Below the pieces are notes generated by a model. The model saw only the letters and a list, made by a program, of their open reading frames with translations. It was not told the DNA's origin and searched no databases. The translations under genes and the position numbers were made by a program. A stretch of 64,000 nucleotides of DNA. Origin: a virus. The DNA lies in IMG/VR virus record IMGVR_UViG_3300032164_000009, positions 1 through 64,000 of that record; one strand, given 5' to 3'. Every line of letters starts with the position of its first letter. Position 1 is the stretch's first letter. Below, one piece after another: positions 16,344 through 23,348 of the stretch.

Positions 16344-17216
16344 ATGGCCAGGCCAGGGCTTAGAAATCACCCTAAATTTTTGCGGCTGGTACACATGCTG
16401 CCAACCGAGGTGGCTCCCCACGTTTATGGGCATCTCGAATACCTCTGGAGCACGGCATACGAAACGGGAAATCCAGTGATCGGCGATGCGACAAATGTAG
16501 AGCTGGCGGCGCACTGGGAAGGTGAAGCAAACGCATTTTGCTTCGCTTTGCTTCACTGCGGAGGCGATGACAAACCGGGATTTATTGAAGCAAAACCAGA
16601 TGAGCCTAACATTTTCATGGTACACGACCTCTACGATCATGCCCCCGAATATGTCCGGCGTCGGATGGAGCGTGAGGATGCCAGAAGTGCAAGCGGCAAA
16701 ACACTTTCCGAATTGAGAGCAGAGGCTGGTCGGGTGGGCGGTAAAGCAAATAAAAGCAAACGAAAGTCACTTGCTTTAAGCAAACGGAAGCAACTGACTA
16801 GCAAACGGAAGCAAACGGCGGCGCGCGAGGTAGCAAACGGCGCAACTCCCGCACCCGCACCCGCACCCGCACCCGCACCCGCACCCGCACCCGCACCCGC
16901 ACCCAAAGAAAGAGCGCCGGCTATCGCCGTCACGATTCCCCCGGGGATCGACACGGAACTTTTTCGAGCCACCTGGCAGGAATGGCTCGCCTACCGACGC
17001 GAGCGGAATTTACCAATGACGCCGAGATCCCTCAATGCCCAACTCACGGACTGCCTTGAATGGGGGGAACAAAAGGCAATCGAGGCGATCAAGACGGCGA
17101 TCAAGTCAACCTGGAAAGGACTCTTTGAGCCAAAGGAACGTGAACATGGACGAACCACAAAGCCTTGCGGGCCCGGTCAGCGACATCCTGCGGACGCTCA
17201 GCGAACCGCCTTCTGA
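16344..17216 (+). CDS. Phage replication initiator/replisome-organiser-like protein
   Basis: 290 residues. The N-terminal 130 residues (LRNHPKFLRLVHMLPTEV onward) are a winged-helix-like domain found in phage replication proteins. A basic linker (KSKRKSLALSKRKQ) and nine Pro-Ala pairs follow, and the C-terminal domain (FRATWQEWLAYRRERNLPM, then STWKGLFEPK) matches the helicase-loader-binding end of replisome organisers. The DnaC-like gene overlaps its 3' end. The Pro-Ala run comes from a perfect hexamer repeat that can change length without a frameshift. Confidence 0.8.
   Translation: MARPGLRNHPKFLRLVHMLPTEVAPHVYGHLEYLWSTAYETGNPVIGDATNVELAAHWEGEANAFCFALLHCGGDDKPGFIEAKPDEPNIFMVHDLYDHAPEYVRRRMEREDARSASGKTLSELRAEAGRVGGKANKSKRKSLALSKRKQLTSKRKQTAAREVANGATPAPAPAPAPAPAPAPAPAPKERAPAIAVTIPPGIDTELFRATWQEWLAYRRERNLPMTPRSLNAQLTDCLEWGEQKAIEAIKTAIKSTWKGLFEPKEREHGRTTKPCGPGQRHPADAQRTAF
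16851..16904 (+). repeat. (GCACCC)9 in-frame microsatellite
   Basis: Nine perfect tandem copies of GCACCC encode a Pro-Ala linker in the replication protein. The hexamer unit preserves the frame, so slippage would change only linker length. Confidence 0.95.
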
Positions 17217-17970
17217 CGAGCCGTCTCTGGAACAAGACCAGCGGGACTGGGAACTCCGGCATGGTTGGCGATACCAGCATCCATGCGAGGGCCGTGACCC
17301 GACCGCCGAAGAGTTGGAGAGTTATCGGCAAGACGTAGCCGAGCAAGCCCGCCAGCATCGACAGCGGCAATGCGCCGCCAAACTGGAACGATTCATTGCC
17401 AGCGTGGGCGAGCGATACGATGGCGTGAGTCTAGCAAGCTTTCAGATCGAGCACCCAGGCCAGCAAGCCGTTGTCGATGCCGTCAACGACTACCGCAAAA
17501 ACGGTCGGGAGAACATCCAAGCCGGGCGCGGGATCGTCCTTTACGGGCCGAGCGGGACCGGCAAGGATCACCTATTGATCGCTCTTGGAATTGGGGCCAT
17601 CAACGCCGGGTTCGACGTGGTGGCCACGTCAGGGCCGAAACTCGCGTCGGAACTGCGGGACCTAATCGACACGCGGGAGCCCGAAGAGGATTTTTTTCGC
17701 CGGTACACCAAGCCGAGCATTTTGCTTTTGTCGGACCCTCTCCCGCCGGGCGGCATGTTGACCAATTTTCAGGCAGAGGGCCTCTACCAAATCGTCGATG
17801 AGCGCTACCGCCGACGCAAGACCACTTGGGTGAGCCTGAACGTCGCCAGCGGCTCGGAGGCAGACCAACGGCTCGGCTCGCCCATCGTCGATCGACTGCG
17901 AGACGGGGCGCTCTGTCTCAAGTGCGAGTGGCCGAGTTTTCGGAAGGCATGGGACCCAGAGGCGAAGTAA
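17146..17970 (+). CDS. DnaC/IstB-like helicase loader ATPase
   Basis: 274 residues from ATG 17146, overlapping the previous gene by 71 bases. Walker A GPSGTGKD ends at Lys140-Asp141 (Asp replacing the usual Thr/Ser), Walker B is ILLLSDP near 192-198, and a sensor/arginine region follows (SPIVDRLRDGALCLKCEW). This is the DnaC/IstB architecture: an N-terminal helical region that binds helicase or initiator, then an AAA+ domain that loads DnaB. It pairs with the upstream replisome-organiser-like protein. Confidence 0.85.
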   Translation: MDEPQSLAGPVSDILRTLSEPPSDEPSLEQDQRDWELRHGWRYQHPCEGRDPTAEELESYRQDVAEQARQHRQRQCAAKLERFIASVGERYDGVSLASFQIEHPGQQAVVDAVNDYRKNGRENIQAGRGIVLYGPSGTGKDHLLIALGIGAINAGFDVVATSGPKLASELRDLIDTREPEEDFFRRYTKPSILLLSDPLPPGGMLTNFQAEGLYQIVDERYRRRKTTWVSLNVASGSEADQRLGSPIVDRLRDGALCLKCEWPSFRKAWDPEAK

Positions 17971-18022
17971 CGCACGCCCCGCGCACAACGCCCGGGGGTG
18001 AATTTTGACGGAGGTACGAGCG

Positions 18023-18445
18023 ATGGGAAAGGACAGACAAATGGAACTGCTGACTGAGGCCGACGAGCTGCTGACCAAGATCGAAGAGGTCGAGCAGCGA
18101 TGCCAATCGTCCGCGGCTGATGTTCAGCTTCGCCAAGAGGAGCTGAAAACGGCCAGGGAGGTTTACGCCGGAGCGGTGGCGGAACTGCGGGCGTTGGCTC
18201 GGGTGCGAAAAGAGGAGCACCCGCTGTTCGATGCGGTGGCCGCTGCGGCATCGCAGGTCCCCGCACGAGGCACGGTAGAACGCCCTGATTTTGAAACCGA
18301 GCAAGAGCCCTCAGCCGACGGCGAGGCCCTGACCAAGAAGATTCGCAAGATGAAGCGCGATGAGCCGAAATGGACCCAGGAGGCCCTTGCGGCGACACTG
18401 GGAATTTCCCGACGGCAAGTGCGGAAGGCGCTTGAGGCGGAGTGA
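18023..18445 (+). CDS. Coiled-coil protein with C-terminal helix-turn-helix
   Basis: 140 residues; ATG 18023 has GGAGGTACGAGCG upstream. Residues 5-65 are a coiled coil (LTEADELLTKIEEVEQRC). Residues 110-138 (EPKWTQEALAATLGISRRQV) are a helix-turn-helix. I infer a dimeric DNA-binding regulator or replication accessory protein. No family name can be given. Confidence 0.78.
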   Translation: MGKDRQMELLTEADELLTKIEEVEQRCQSSAADVQLRQEELKTAREVYAGAVAELRALARVRKEEHPLFDAVAAAASQVPARGTVERPDFETEQEPSADGEALTKKIRKMKRDEPKWTQEALAATLGISRRQVRKALEAE

Positions 18446-18458
18446 CTCCGAGAAAACG

Positions 18459-18704
18459 ATGCCGACCCAAGCCGCAAAGCGCGAAGCCCTGAAGATCGCC
18501 CGCGAGGAATGCGCCCGATGCCATGGCCGCGAGTGCGGGGATTGCTCGGACGAGTGCGGCTACTTTCGACGCACTGCGAGCAAGGCAGAGATTGAAGAGG
18601 CGGCGCGAATCGACGCGGACTGCACGAGAAGGGCTGGCGACTATAAACGCCGGCTGCCGAGGAACCACCACGACGACTTCGACACTGGAGAGGACGCCGC
18701 ATGA
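18459..18704 (+). CDS. Cys-rich small protein
   Basis: 81 residues. CARCHGRECGDCSDECGYF (residues 18-36) holds six cysteines in close spacing, likely one or two zinc sites. The C terminus is charged and helical. It is translationally coupled to the HNH gene by ATGA. Unknown function. Confidence 0.65.
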   Translation: MPTQAAKREALKIAREECARCHGRECGDCSDECGYFRRTASKAEIEEAARIDADCTRRAGDYKRRLPRNHHDDFDTGEDAA

Positions 18705-19126
18705 AGCGCACTAGACTCCGCCACCAATCCGCCAAGCACCGGCAGCGAGCCGACGAGTGCCGAGACATACGGGCCATCTTGATTGCGAAACACGGCAAGT
18801 GCATGATCTGCGGGCACGATCCGTTTCACCCGCGACTCGACATTCCAGTTATCTGCTGGAAACTCGATGCGCACGAAATCGCCCGGGGAAAGAACAGATC
18901 AAAGGCACTCGGCAAGCCGTTTGCCACACTGATCGTCTGCCGGCTGTGCCATGAGGAGGAGTTATCGTCGGCCGCCAAATGGCCGGAGGCAAGACAACTC
19001 GCGCTCCTGAAGCTGCAGGCGCCGGAAGATTACGACCTGGCAGCCTACAACGCCTTAGTGAACCCGAAGGCACTAAACCGAATCACTGAAGCCGAAGTTG
19101 ACGCTGAACTGGAGGGACTGAAATGA
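18701..19126 (+). CDS. HNH-type endonuclease-like protein
   Basis: 141 residues. CMICGHDPFHPRLD, then WKLDAHEIARGKNRSKAL and CRLCHEEE give the C-x-x-C ... H-E ... C-x-x-C-H order of zinc-stabilised HNH nucleases, with His/Glu in place for the first catalytic pair. The final H-N-H Asn is not clear. It lies between replication and DUF5131/RusA genes, where phage HNH proteins of recombination or packaging are common. Activity is uncertain. Confidence 0.75.
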   Translation: MKRTRLRHQSAKHRQRADECRDIRAILIAKHGKCMICGHDPFHPRLDIPVICWKLDAHEIARGKNRSKALGKPFATLIVCRLCHEEELSSAAKWPEARQLALLKLQAPEDYDLAAYNALVNPKALNRITEAEVDAELEGLK

Positions 19127-19536
19127 GCGACGACAGGTGCCCAAAGTGCGGAGCGTCGGCATGGAAAATCGTCGAACTGCGCAATCCGCCCTATCATTAT
19201 TTCAACTGCGGATCGAGAGGAGACGCGACGACATTTGGCCAGTCGGCGGTATGTCGTGCCGTCGAACTGGAGCAGGAACTTGCCCGCCGCCGCACCAACA
19301 CCCTCCTCGGCCTTCGCGGCATCGAGGCACTGGAAGATGACCCCGATCCGGAGTTTCGCCTTGCCCTGCTGGCCGGCGGGTTGAAGGTGGAGGTCGAGCG
19401 GCTGCGGGCACTGCTCCATGAAGCGTGGGTGGCCGCCGACAAGGGCGAGATCGACGGCGTTGACCTGGGGTGGATGGCCAAGTGCGACAAACTTTTTACG
19501 AGTGCGGCGAGCGAACCGAAGGAGCCGACGCCATGA
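19123..19536 (+). CDS. Zinc-ribbon/coiled-coil hypothetical protein
   Basis: 137 residues, ATGA overlap on both sides. MSDDRCPKCGASAWKIVE opens a C-x-x-C ... C-G-S zinc ribbon (residues 6-30). Residues 40-100 are a helical coiled coil. A short acidic-aromatic stretch follows. No family recognised. Confidence 0.75.
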   Translation: MSDDRCPKCGASAWKIVELRNPPYHYFNCGSRGDATTFGQSAVCRAVELEQELARRRTNTLLGLRGIEALEDDPDPEFRLALLAGGLKVEVERLRALLHEAWVAADKGEIDGVDLGWMAKCDKLFTSAASEPKEPTP

Positions 19537-19733
19537 AAAACCGAATAGCCGACCGTTGGCCCCGCGACCCGCTGAAGCGATGGAAGCGGGCAAACACCGA
19601 CAAGGATTTTGTGGCCGTGGTGGTGGAAATCATGGGTGCGGACCTGCCGCTTGAGGAGGCGATCATTTTGGATTCGATCTACGGCCGTGCGGTGGCGAAG
19701 GGAACCGAGGCAAGGAACGAAATGAGGAATTGA
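19533..19733 (+). CDS. 66-residue hypothetical protein
   Basis: MKNRIADRWPRDPLKRWKR is strongly basic, followed by a helical acidic half ending KGTEARNEMRN. The start overlaps the preceding stop (ATGA). It is conserved in position next to the DUF5131 gene. Unknown function. Confidence 0.65.
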   Translation: MKNRIADRWPRDPLKRWKRANTDKDFVAVVVEIMGADLPLEEAIILDSIYGRAVAKGTEARNEMRN

Positions 19734-19736
19734 GCG

Positions 19737-20618
19737 ATGGCTGAGACAAAAATCGAATGGACGGACTTTTCCTGGAACCCAGTCACGGGATGCGAGCCGG
19801 TATCGGCCGGCTGCCAGCACTGCTACGCCGCGCGCATGGCGAAGCGATTAGCAGGCCGCAATGGCTATCCGGCCGACGATCCGTTTCGAGTGATCGTCCA
19901 TGCGGACAGGTTGAACGAACCGTGCCACTGGAAGAAGCCGCGGCGGATATTCGTTTGCTCGATGGGCGATCTGTTTCACGAGGATGTCACCGCGCAGGTG
20001 CTTGAGCGAGTATTTGCGACGATGGCCTTTTGCCTCCAGCACACATTTATAGTGCTGACGAAGCGGCCGGAGCGGCTGGCGAAGGCACTACAAATGGTCG
20101 ACGCGGTTGGTCACCGACGCGACCACGTCTGGCTGGGCGTGTCGGTTGAGAACCAAGTCACGGCCGACGAGCGGATTCCGTGGCTTCTGAAGTGCCCGGC
20201 GGCGGTGCGTTTCCTCAGCCTGGAGCCGCTGCTGGGGCCGGTGGATCTGAGCGTGTGCCCCAACTGCAAAGGAATGAAAACGGTGAACGAGTCCGGGAAG
20301 CCGGACGGATCACTGGAAAAAATTTGCGGTATGTGTCTCGGCCGTGGCCGGTGGGAATTCGCCCGCGGAATTCACTGGGTCATCGTGGGCGGCGAGAGCG
20401 GCCCGGGTGCGCGGCCGATGCACCCGGATTGGGTTCGCACGATTCGTGACCAGTGCCAGCAGGCGGGCGTGCCCTGGTTTTTCAAGCAGTGGGGAGACGC
20501 CAAGCCGGACGTGATGGAGGTGAGGGCATGGGAGCGGGCAGGCTGCGACTTCAGGGAGAAGAAGGGCGGCCGCCTGCTCGACGGCCGGGAGTGGAACGAG
20601 TTTCCGGAGGTGAAGTGA
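19737..20618 (+). CDS. Phage Gp37/Gp68-family protein (DUF5131)
   Basis: 293 residues. The N terminus KIEWTDFSWNPVTGCEPVS then GCQHCYAARMAKRL is the DUF5131/Gp37-Gp68 signature (T-W-N-P-x-x-G-C-x-x-x-S-x-G-C-x-x-C-Y-A). The C-x(n)-C-x-x-C spacing recalls radical-SAM cluster ligands, which is the leading idea for this family. Later motifs (VLTKRPERL, WLGVSVENQ, GGESGPGARPMHPDWVR, WFFKQWG) are all present, so the protein is intact. An extra zinc-finger-like insertion (VCPNCKGMK ... CGMCLGRG) lies near residues 175-205. Substrate is unknown. Confidence 0.92.
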   Translation: MAETKIEWTDFSWNPVTGCEPVSAGCQHCYAARMAKRLAGRNGYPADDPFRVIVHADRLNEPCHWKKPRRIFVCSMGDLFHEDVTAQVLERVFATMAFCLQHTFIVLTKRPERLAKALQMVDAVGHRRDHVWLGVSVENQVTADERIPWLLKCPAAVRFLSLEPLLGPVDLSVCPNCKGMKTVNESGKPDGSLEKICGMCLGRGRWEFARGIHWVIVGGESGPGARPMHPDWVRTIRDQCQQAGVPWFFKQWGDAKPDVMEVRAWERAGCDFREKKGGRLLDGREWNEFPEVK

Positions 20619-21073
20619 TGGGTCTACCCCCGAACCTGCGATTGATAACCAACGTCGGCCCTCCCGGCTCGCTGCAAAAGTTCCCGCCGCTCTCGCACGG
20701 CAAGAAAGGCGTGCTACGAATCATACTGCCGCTGCCGCCGACGATGAACAACTACCGGGCGTGCGTGCTGCTCGGTGGAAAGCCGCGCCTGATTACAAGC
20801 AAAGCCGGCCGTGACTATCACCAAGCCGTCAAGAGCGCCGTCTATGACCAACTTCCAACACAGGCTCCACTGAGCGGGCGCCTGTGCGTGTGGATTCTGT
20901 GCTCGATGGCTCGGAACGGAAAGAGCGACCTCGACAACCGCGTCAAGCCGGCGCTCGATGCGCTGACCGCGGCTGGTGTGTGGCGCGACGATTCGCAGAT
21001 AGATATTTTGCATGTAATGCGGGGCCCAGTCGAGGCACCTGGACGCTTGGACGTGAGAATCGAGGAAACCTAA
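20618..21073 (+). CDS. rusA: RusA-like Holliday junction resolvase
   Basis: 151 residues, its ATG overlapping the previous stop (TGATG). LPLPPTMNNYRACVLLGGK, D-L-D-N-R-V-K-P-A-L-D-A-L and GVWRDDSQIDIL give the RusA core with the catalytic aspartates (D-x-D-N and D-D). RusA enzymes cut Holliday junctions during phage recombination and packaging. The N-terminal 30 residues are extra and probably disordered. Confidence 0.92.
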   Translation: MGLPPNLRLITNVGPPGSLQKFPPLSHGKKGVLRIILPLPPTMNNYRACVLLGGKPRLITSKAGRDYHQAVKSAVYDQLPTQAPLSGRLCVWILCSMARNGKSDLDNRVKPALDALTAAGVWRDDSQIDILHVMRGPVEAPGRLDVRIEET

Positions 21074-21100
21074 CCGGCCCACGGGCCGGAGGATGAAGCG

Positions 21101-21631
21101 ATGGTAGACCTGAACGTATTCTGCGATCCGATGACTGACAGACCGGAAAGCCGGTATGACTTATCGACCCCATGGGTGTACGACGGCTGGCGGTACGCAA
21201 CCGACGGCAGGATCTGCGTGAGGGAATTGGCGCCGGGCGAGCCCTCGTCGCCAGACGTGAGGGCCGTTGGCAAAGGCAAGCGCCCGCGAGCGCATGATTA
21301 CTTCGCGGCATTCCCCAAGAACGGGTTCACTGGGGACTGGCCGGCAGCGGAATATGGCGAGGAGCCGTGTACGGCCTGCGGCGGCGAGGATAAATGCGAA
21401 TGCTCGGGCTGCGGCGCATTGCACGAATGCGAAAAGTGCCACGGCCGGAAGCGCGAGTACAAGGCGTCAATGATCGCCGGCCGGCAAATCGCAGGAAGGC
21501 TCGTGGCCCGAATCGGGCTACTGAATGGCGTGAAGTTCCGGGCTGCCGGGGATGCGGAGGACGCGATTTGCTTTATCGACGCCCACGGGCGCCAGGGGAA
21601 AGTCATGCCGATGGTTCCCATTGACAAGTAG
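21101..21631 (+). CDS. DnaJ-type zinc-finger hypothetical protein
   Basis: 176 residues. Residues 1-75 include a beta-rich WRYATDGRICVREL region. Residues 88-115 (EPCTACGGEDKCECSGCG then HECEKCHGRK) are a C-x-x-C-x-G-x repeat cluster like the DnaJ central zinc domain. The C terminus is beta-alpha-beta. I recognise this combination from planctomycete-type phages without a known function. Confidence 0.78.
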   Translation: MVDLNVFCDPMTDRPESRYDLSTPWVYDGWRYATDGRICVRELAPGEPSSPDVRAVGKGKRPRAHDYFAAFPKNGFTGDWPAAEYGEEPCTACGGEDKCECSGCGALHECEKCHGRKREYKASMIAGRQIAGRLVARIGLLNGVKFRAAGDAEDAICFIDAHGRQGKVMPMVPIDK

Positions 21632-21645
21632 AGAGGAGAAAAAAA

Positions 21646-21900
21646 ATGACTCAACTTCCGTTGACTCCAGAACTCTCCGCCAAAGTCCGGCCGGAAGCGC
21701 CCCCCTGCCCTCCTCTGTTTTTTGTCCAGGCATATTCGCGCGCGTGCATGTGCTGGAAACTGATACCATCGACCGGACTTGGTTTTTTAAGCCAGAGAAT
21801 GGCGGAGAATAAACAACTGCGACTCGGAACAAATTGGCTCGGTGCCCGCGTGGTGCGGATACCCGGGGACGCGGCGACGGCCGCAGAAAAAAAGGTGTGA
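21646..21900 (+). CDS. 84-residue hypothetical protein
   Basis: ATG with GAGGAGAAAAAAA upstream. MTQLPLTPELSAKVRPEAPP is followed by an aromatic/cysteine core (VQAYSRACMCWKL) and a basic tail. Nothing identifies a family. Confidence 0.65.
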   Translation: MTQLPLTPELSAKVRPEAPPCPPLFFVQAYSRACMCWKLIPSTGLGFLSQRMAENKQLRLGTNWLGARVVRIPGDAATAAEKKV

Positions 21901-21901
21901 C

Positions 21902-22417
21902 GTGACCCATTACGACGGAATGCGAGAGGCCCACGCGAACGCCAACGCTGAAAGGCACAAGGCCGAAAATCGAATCGTGACGGCTCCATGCGGCTGTAGT
22001 TGGACTTTACCTATGGGGCAAGTTCAATCGCGATGTGCGGAGCATCAAAAACCGTCGCAGCCGTCGCAGCCCGCGTTCGACGCAGAAGCGGCTCGTGGAC
22101 GATTCGTCGGACTGATGCAGTGCCTGGCAACCGGCGGAATCCTGCCTTACACGATAGACACACTTTTGGCGCTGTATGACGCTGCCCTTGATCATATCGC
22201 CACTCAGGCCGCCCTGATCGAACGGCTCGAAGAGCGCACATGGACACGCCCGAACGTGGAATTGGAGGCCGCTATAGTTATTCAACAAGCCGCCGAAATC
22301 GAGCGGCTGACTGACGAAAACAAACTGCTACGCTCAGCGCCGGAACAAGCAACCTGGATCGGGGCGGCTGGGGCGGAACTGAAACGGCAATTGACGAATC
22401 CGGGAAACTGTCGGTGA
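21902..22417 (+). CDS. Coiled-coil hypothetical protein
   Basis: 171 residues; GTG 21902 directly follows the preceding stop and is preferred over an upstream frame start with no ribosome site. CGCSWTLPMGQVQSRCAEH (about residues 32-50) may bind metal. The remainder is largely helical with a heptad region (AAEIERLTDENKLLRSAPEQ). A terminator-like hairpin follows. Unknown function. Confidence 0.7.
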   Translation: MTHYDGMREAHANANAERHKAENRIVTAPCGCSWTLPMGQVQSRCAEHQKPSQPSQPAFDAEAARGRFVGLMQCLATGGILPYTIDTLLALYDAALDHIATQAALIERLEERTWTRPNVELEAAIVIQQAAEIERLTDENKLLRSAPEQATWIGAAGAELKRQLTNPGNCR

Positions 22418-22469
22418 CCACATGATTGAGGGTCGGAAGAACCGGCGAGGATCGAGGCGACCTATCCAG

Positions 22470-22493
22470 GCGAGGCTACTCGCGTTTTTCTTT
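22470..22493 (+). terminator. Short intrinsic terminator
   Basis: GCGAG-gcta-CTCGC (22470-22483) followed by GTTTTTCTTT. It sits in the 186-bp gap between genes at 21902 and 22604; I see no other feature there. Confidence 0.5.
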
Positions 22494-22603
22494 CGCCCCT
22501 GGGTTCAGAGCGCTTGGGGCCGGAGGGAAAAGAGCACGAGCCGACACCGTCGGGGGCTGCGGCCCATGCACTCGCCGGACCTGTCGGGCTGGAGGATACG
22601 CAG

Positions 22604-22822
22604 ATGAGACCATTCGACCGCGAACATAACCAGCGAGCCCGCCAATCGCTTGCCGAACACGGCATTGAGATGACCCCCGACCAATTGATCGCGGAGCGAA
22701 AGGCCGCGTATGCGGCGATCCGGCATGGATTGCAGGCCAAAGGGTTCCGGGTTCCGGACAGCGACGAGGAATTATTTCTCTTGATCCAAAAGGTCCTAAA
22801 AGAGCGGGGAGAAAAGCGATGA
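22604..22822 (+). CDS. 72-residue helical protein
   Basis: ATG 22604 follows GGAGGATACGCAG. The frame is also open upstream from a TTG at 22514, giving a Pro/Ala-rich extension I consider unlikely. RPFDREHNQRARQSLAEHGI and the remainder are helical and basic-acidic mixed. Coupled to the next gene by ATGA. Confidence 0.65.
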   Translation: MRPFDREHNQRARQSLAEHGIEMTPDQLIAERKAAYAAIRHGLQAKGFRVPDSDEELFLLIQKVLKERGEKR

Positions 22823-23181
22823 TGCCTGACGCCCTCGCCAGCCCTCGTCACCCGCAACTGCAAGCCTACGCCGAGGCCCACGCCCGCTGGATGGCCGAAC
22901 ACGAGCGCCAATCGCATGACGAGGGGCAGCGGAGAAGGTGGGGTACGCGATTCCAGGAGATCATGAAAACCACGGGCTTCATGCCCCGCGAGATACTGGC
23001 CGAGTCCTGGGAGTGGCAGCGGGATTACTCCGAGGCTGAGTTGTGGGCGGAGGCGATGAAGTGCTGGGAGCAGAGCAAGGGTCACTGGGCTATCGCGTCG
23101 GTCGCACACCGCTGGGCTGGGGCGGCGCTGGCGAAGAGTGAGCGGGGGATCTGGTACTTTGCGGTGATCGTGGCGGATTGA
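22819..23181 (+). CDS. Hypothetical protein with helical N-terminal half
   Basis: 120 residues, starting ATGATG at 22819 in overlap with the previous stop. Rich in Trp and Glu (ARWMAEHERQSHDEGQRRRW; LAESWEWQRDYSEAELWAEA), mostly helical, ending in a hydrophobic strand (GIWYFAVIVAD). No motif recognised. Confidence 0.7.
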   Translation: MMPDALASPRHPQLQAYAEAHARWMAEHERQSHDEGQRRRWGTRFQEIMKTTGFMPREILAESWEWQRDYSEAELWAEAMKCWEQSKGHWAIASVAHRWAGAALAKSERGIWYFAVIVAD

Positions 23182-23195
23182 AAGGGAGAAGTGAA

Positions 23196-23348
23196 GTGGG
23201 GAAGTCCGACGACTTGCCGTTGAAGCCGTGGCGCTTCCTCTGCAACCGCTGCAATGCAGAGTACCACCAAGACGTTATCCCGCCGCGCTGTGCCCGTTGC
23301 GGCCACCCGGAATTTCGGATCGAACACGCCGAGAGGAAGCAAGGATGA
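23196..23348 (+). CDS. 50-residue zinc-ribbon protein
   Basis: GTG 23196 after AAGGGAGAAGTGAA. CNRC (16-19) and CARC (32-35) form a two-knuckle zinc ribbon (FLCNRCNAEY ... PPRCARCGHPEF). Its TGA overlaps the ATG of the methyltransferase, so the two are probably co-translated. Confidence 0.7.
   Translation: MGKSDDLPLKPWRFLCNRCNAEYHQDVIPPRCARCGHPEFRIEHAERKQG

Noticed and set aside
22422-22607. 61-codon ORF in the gap after the coiled-coil gene
   Set aside because: No Shine-Dalgarno, contains a terminator-like hairpin, and the residue composition is arginine-rich noise.
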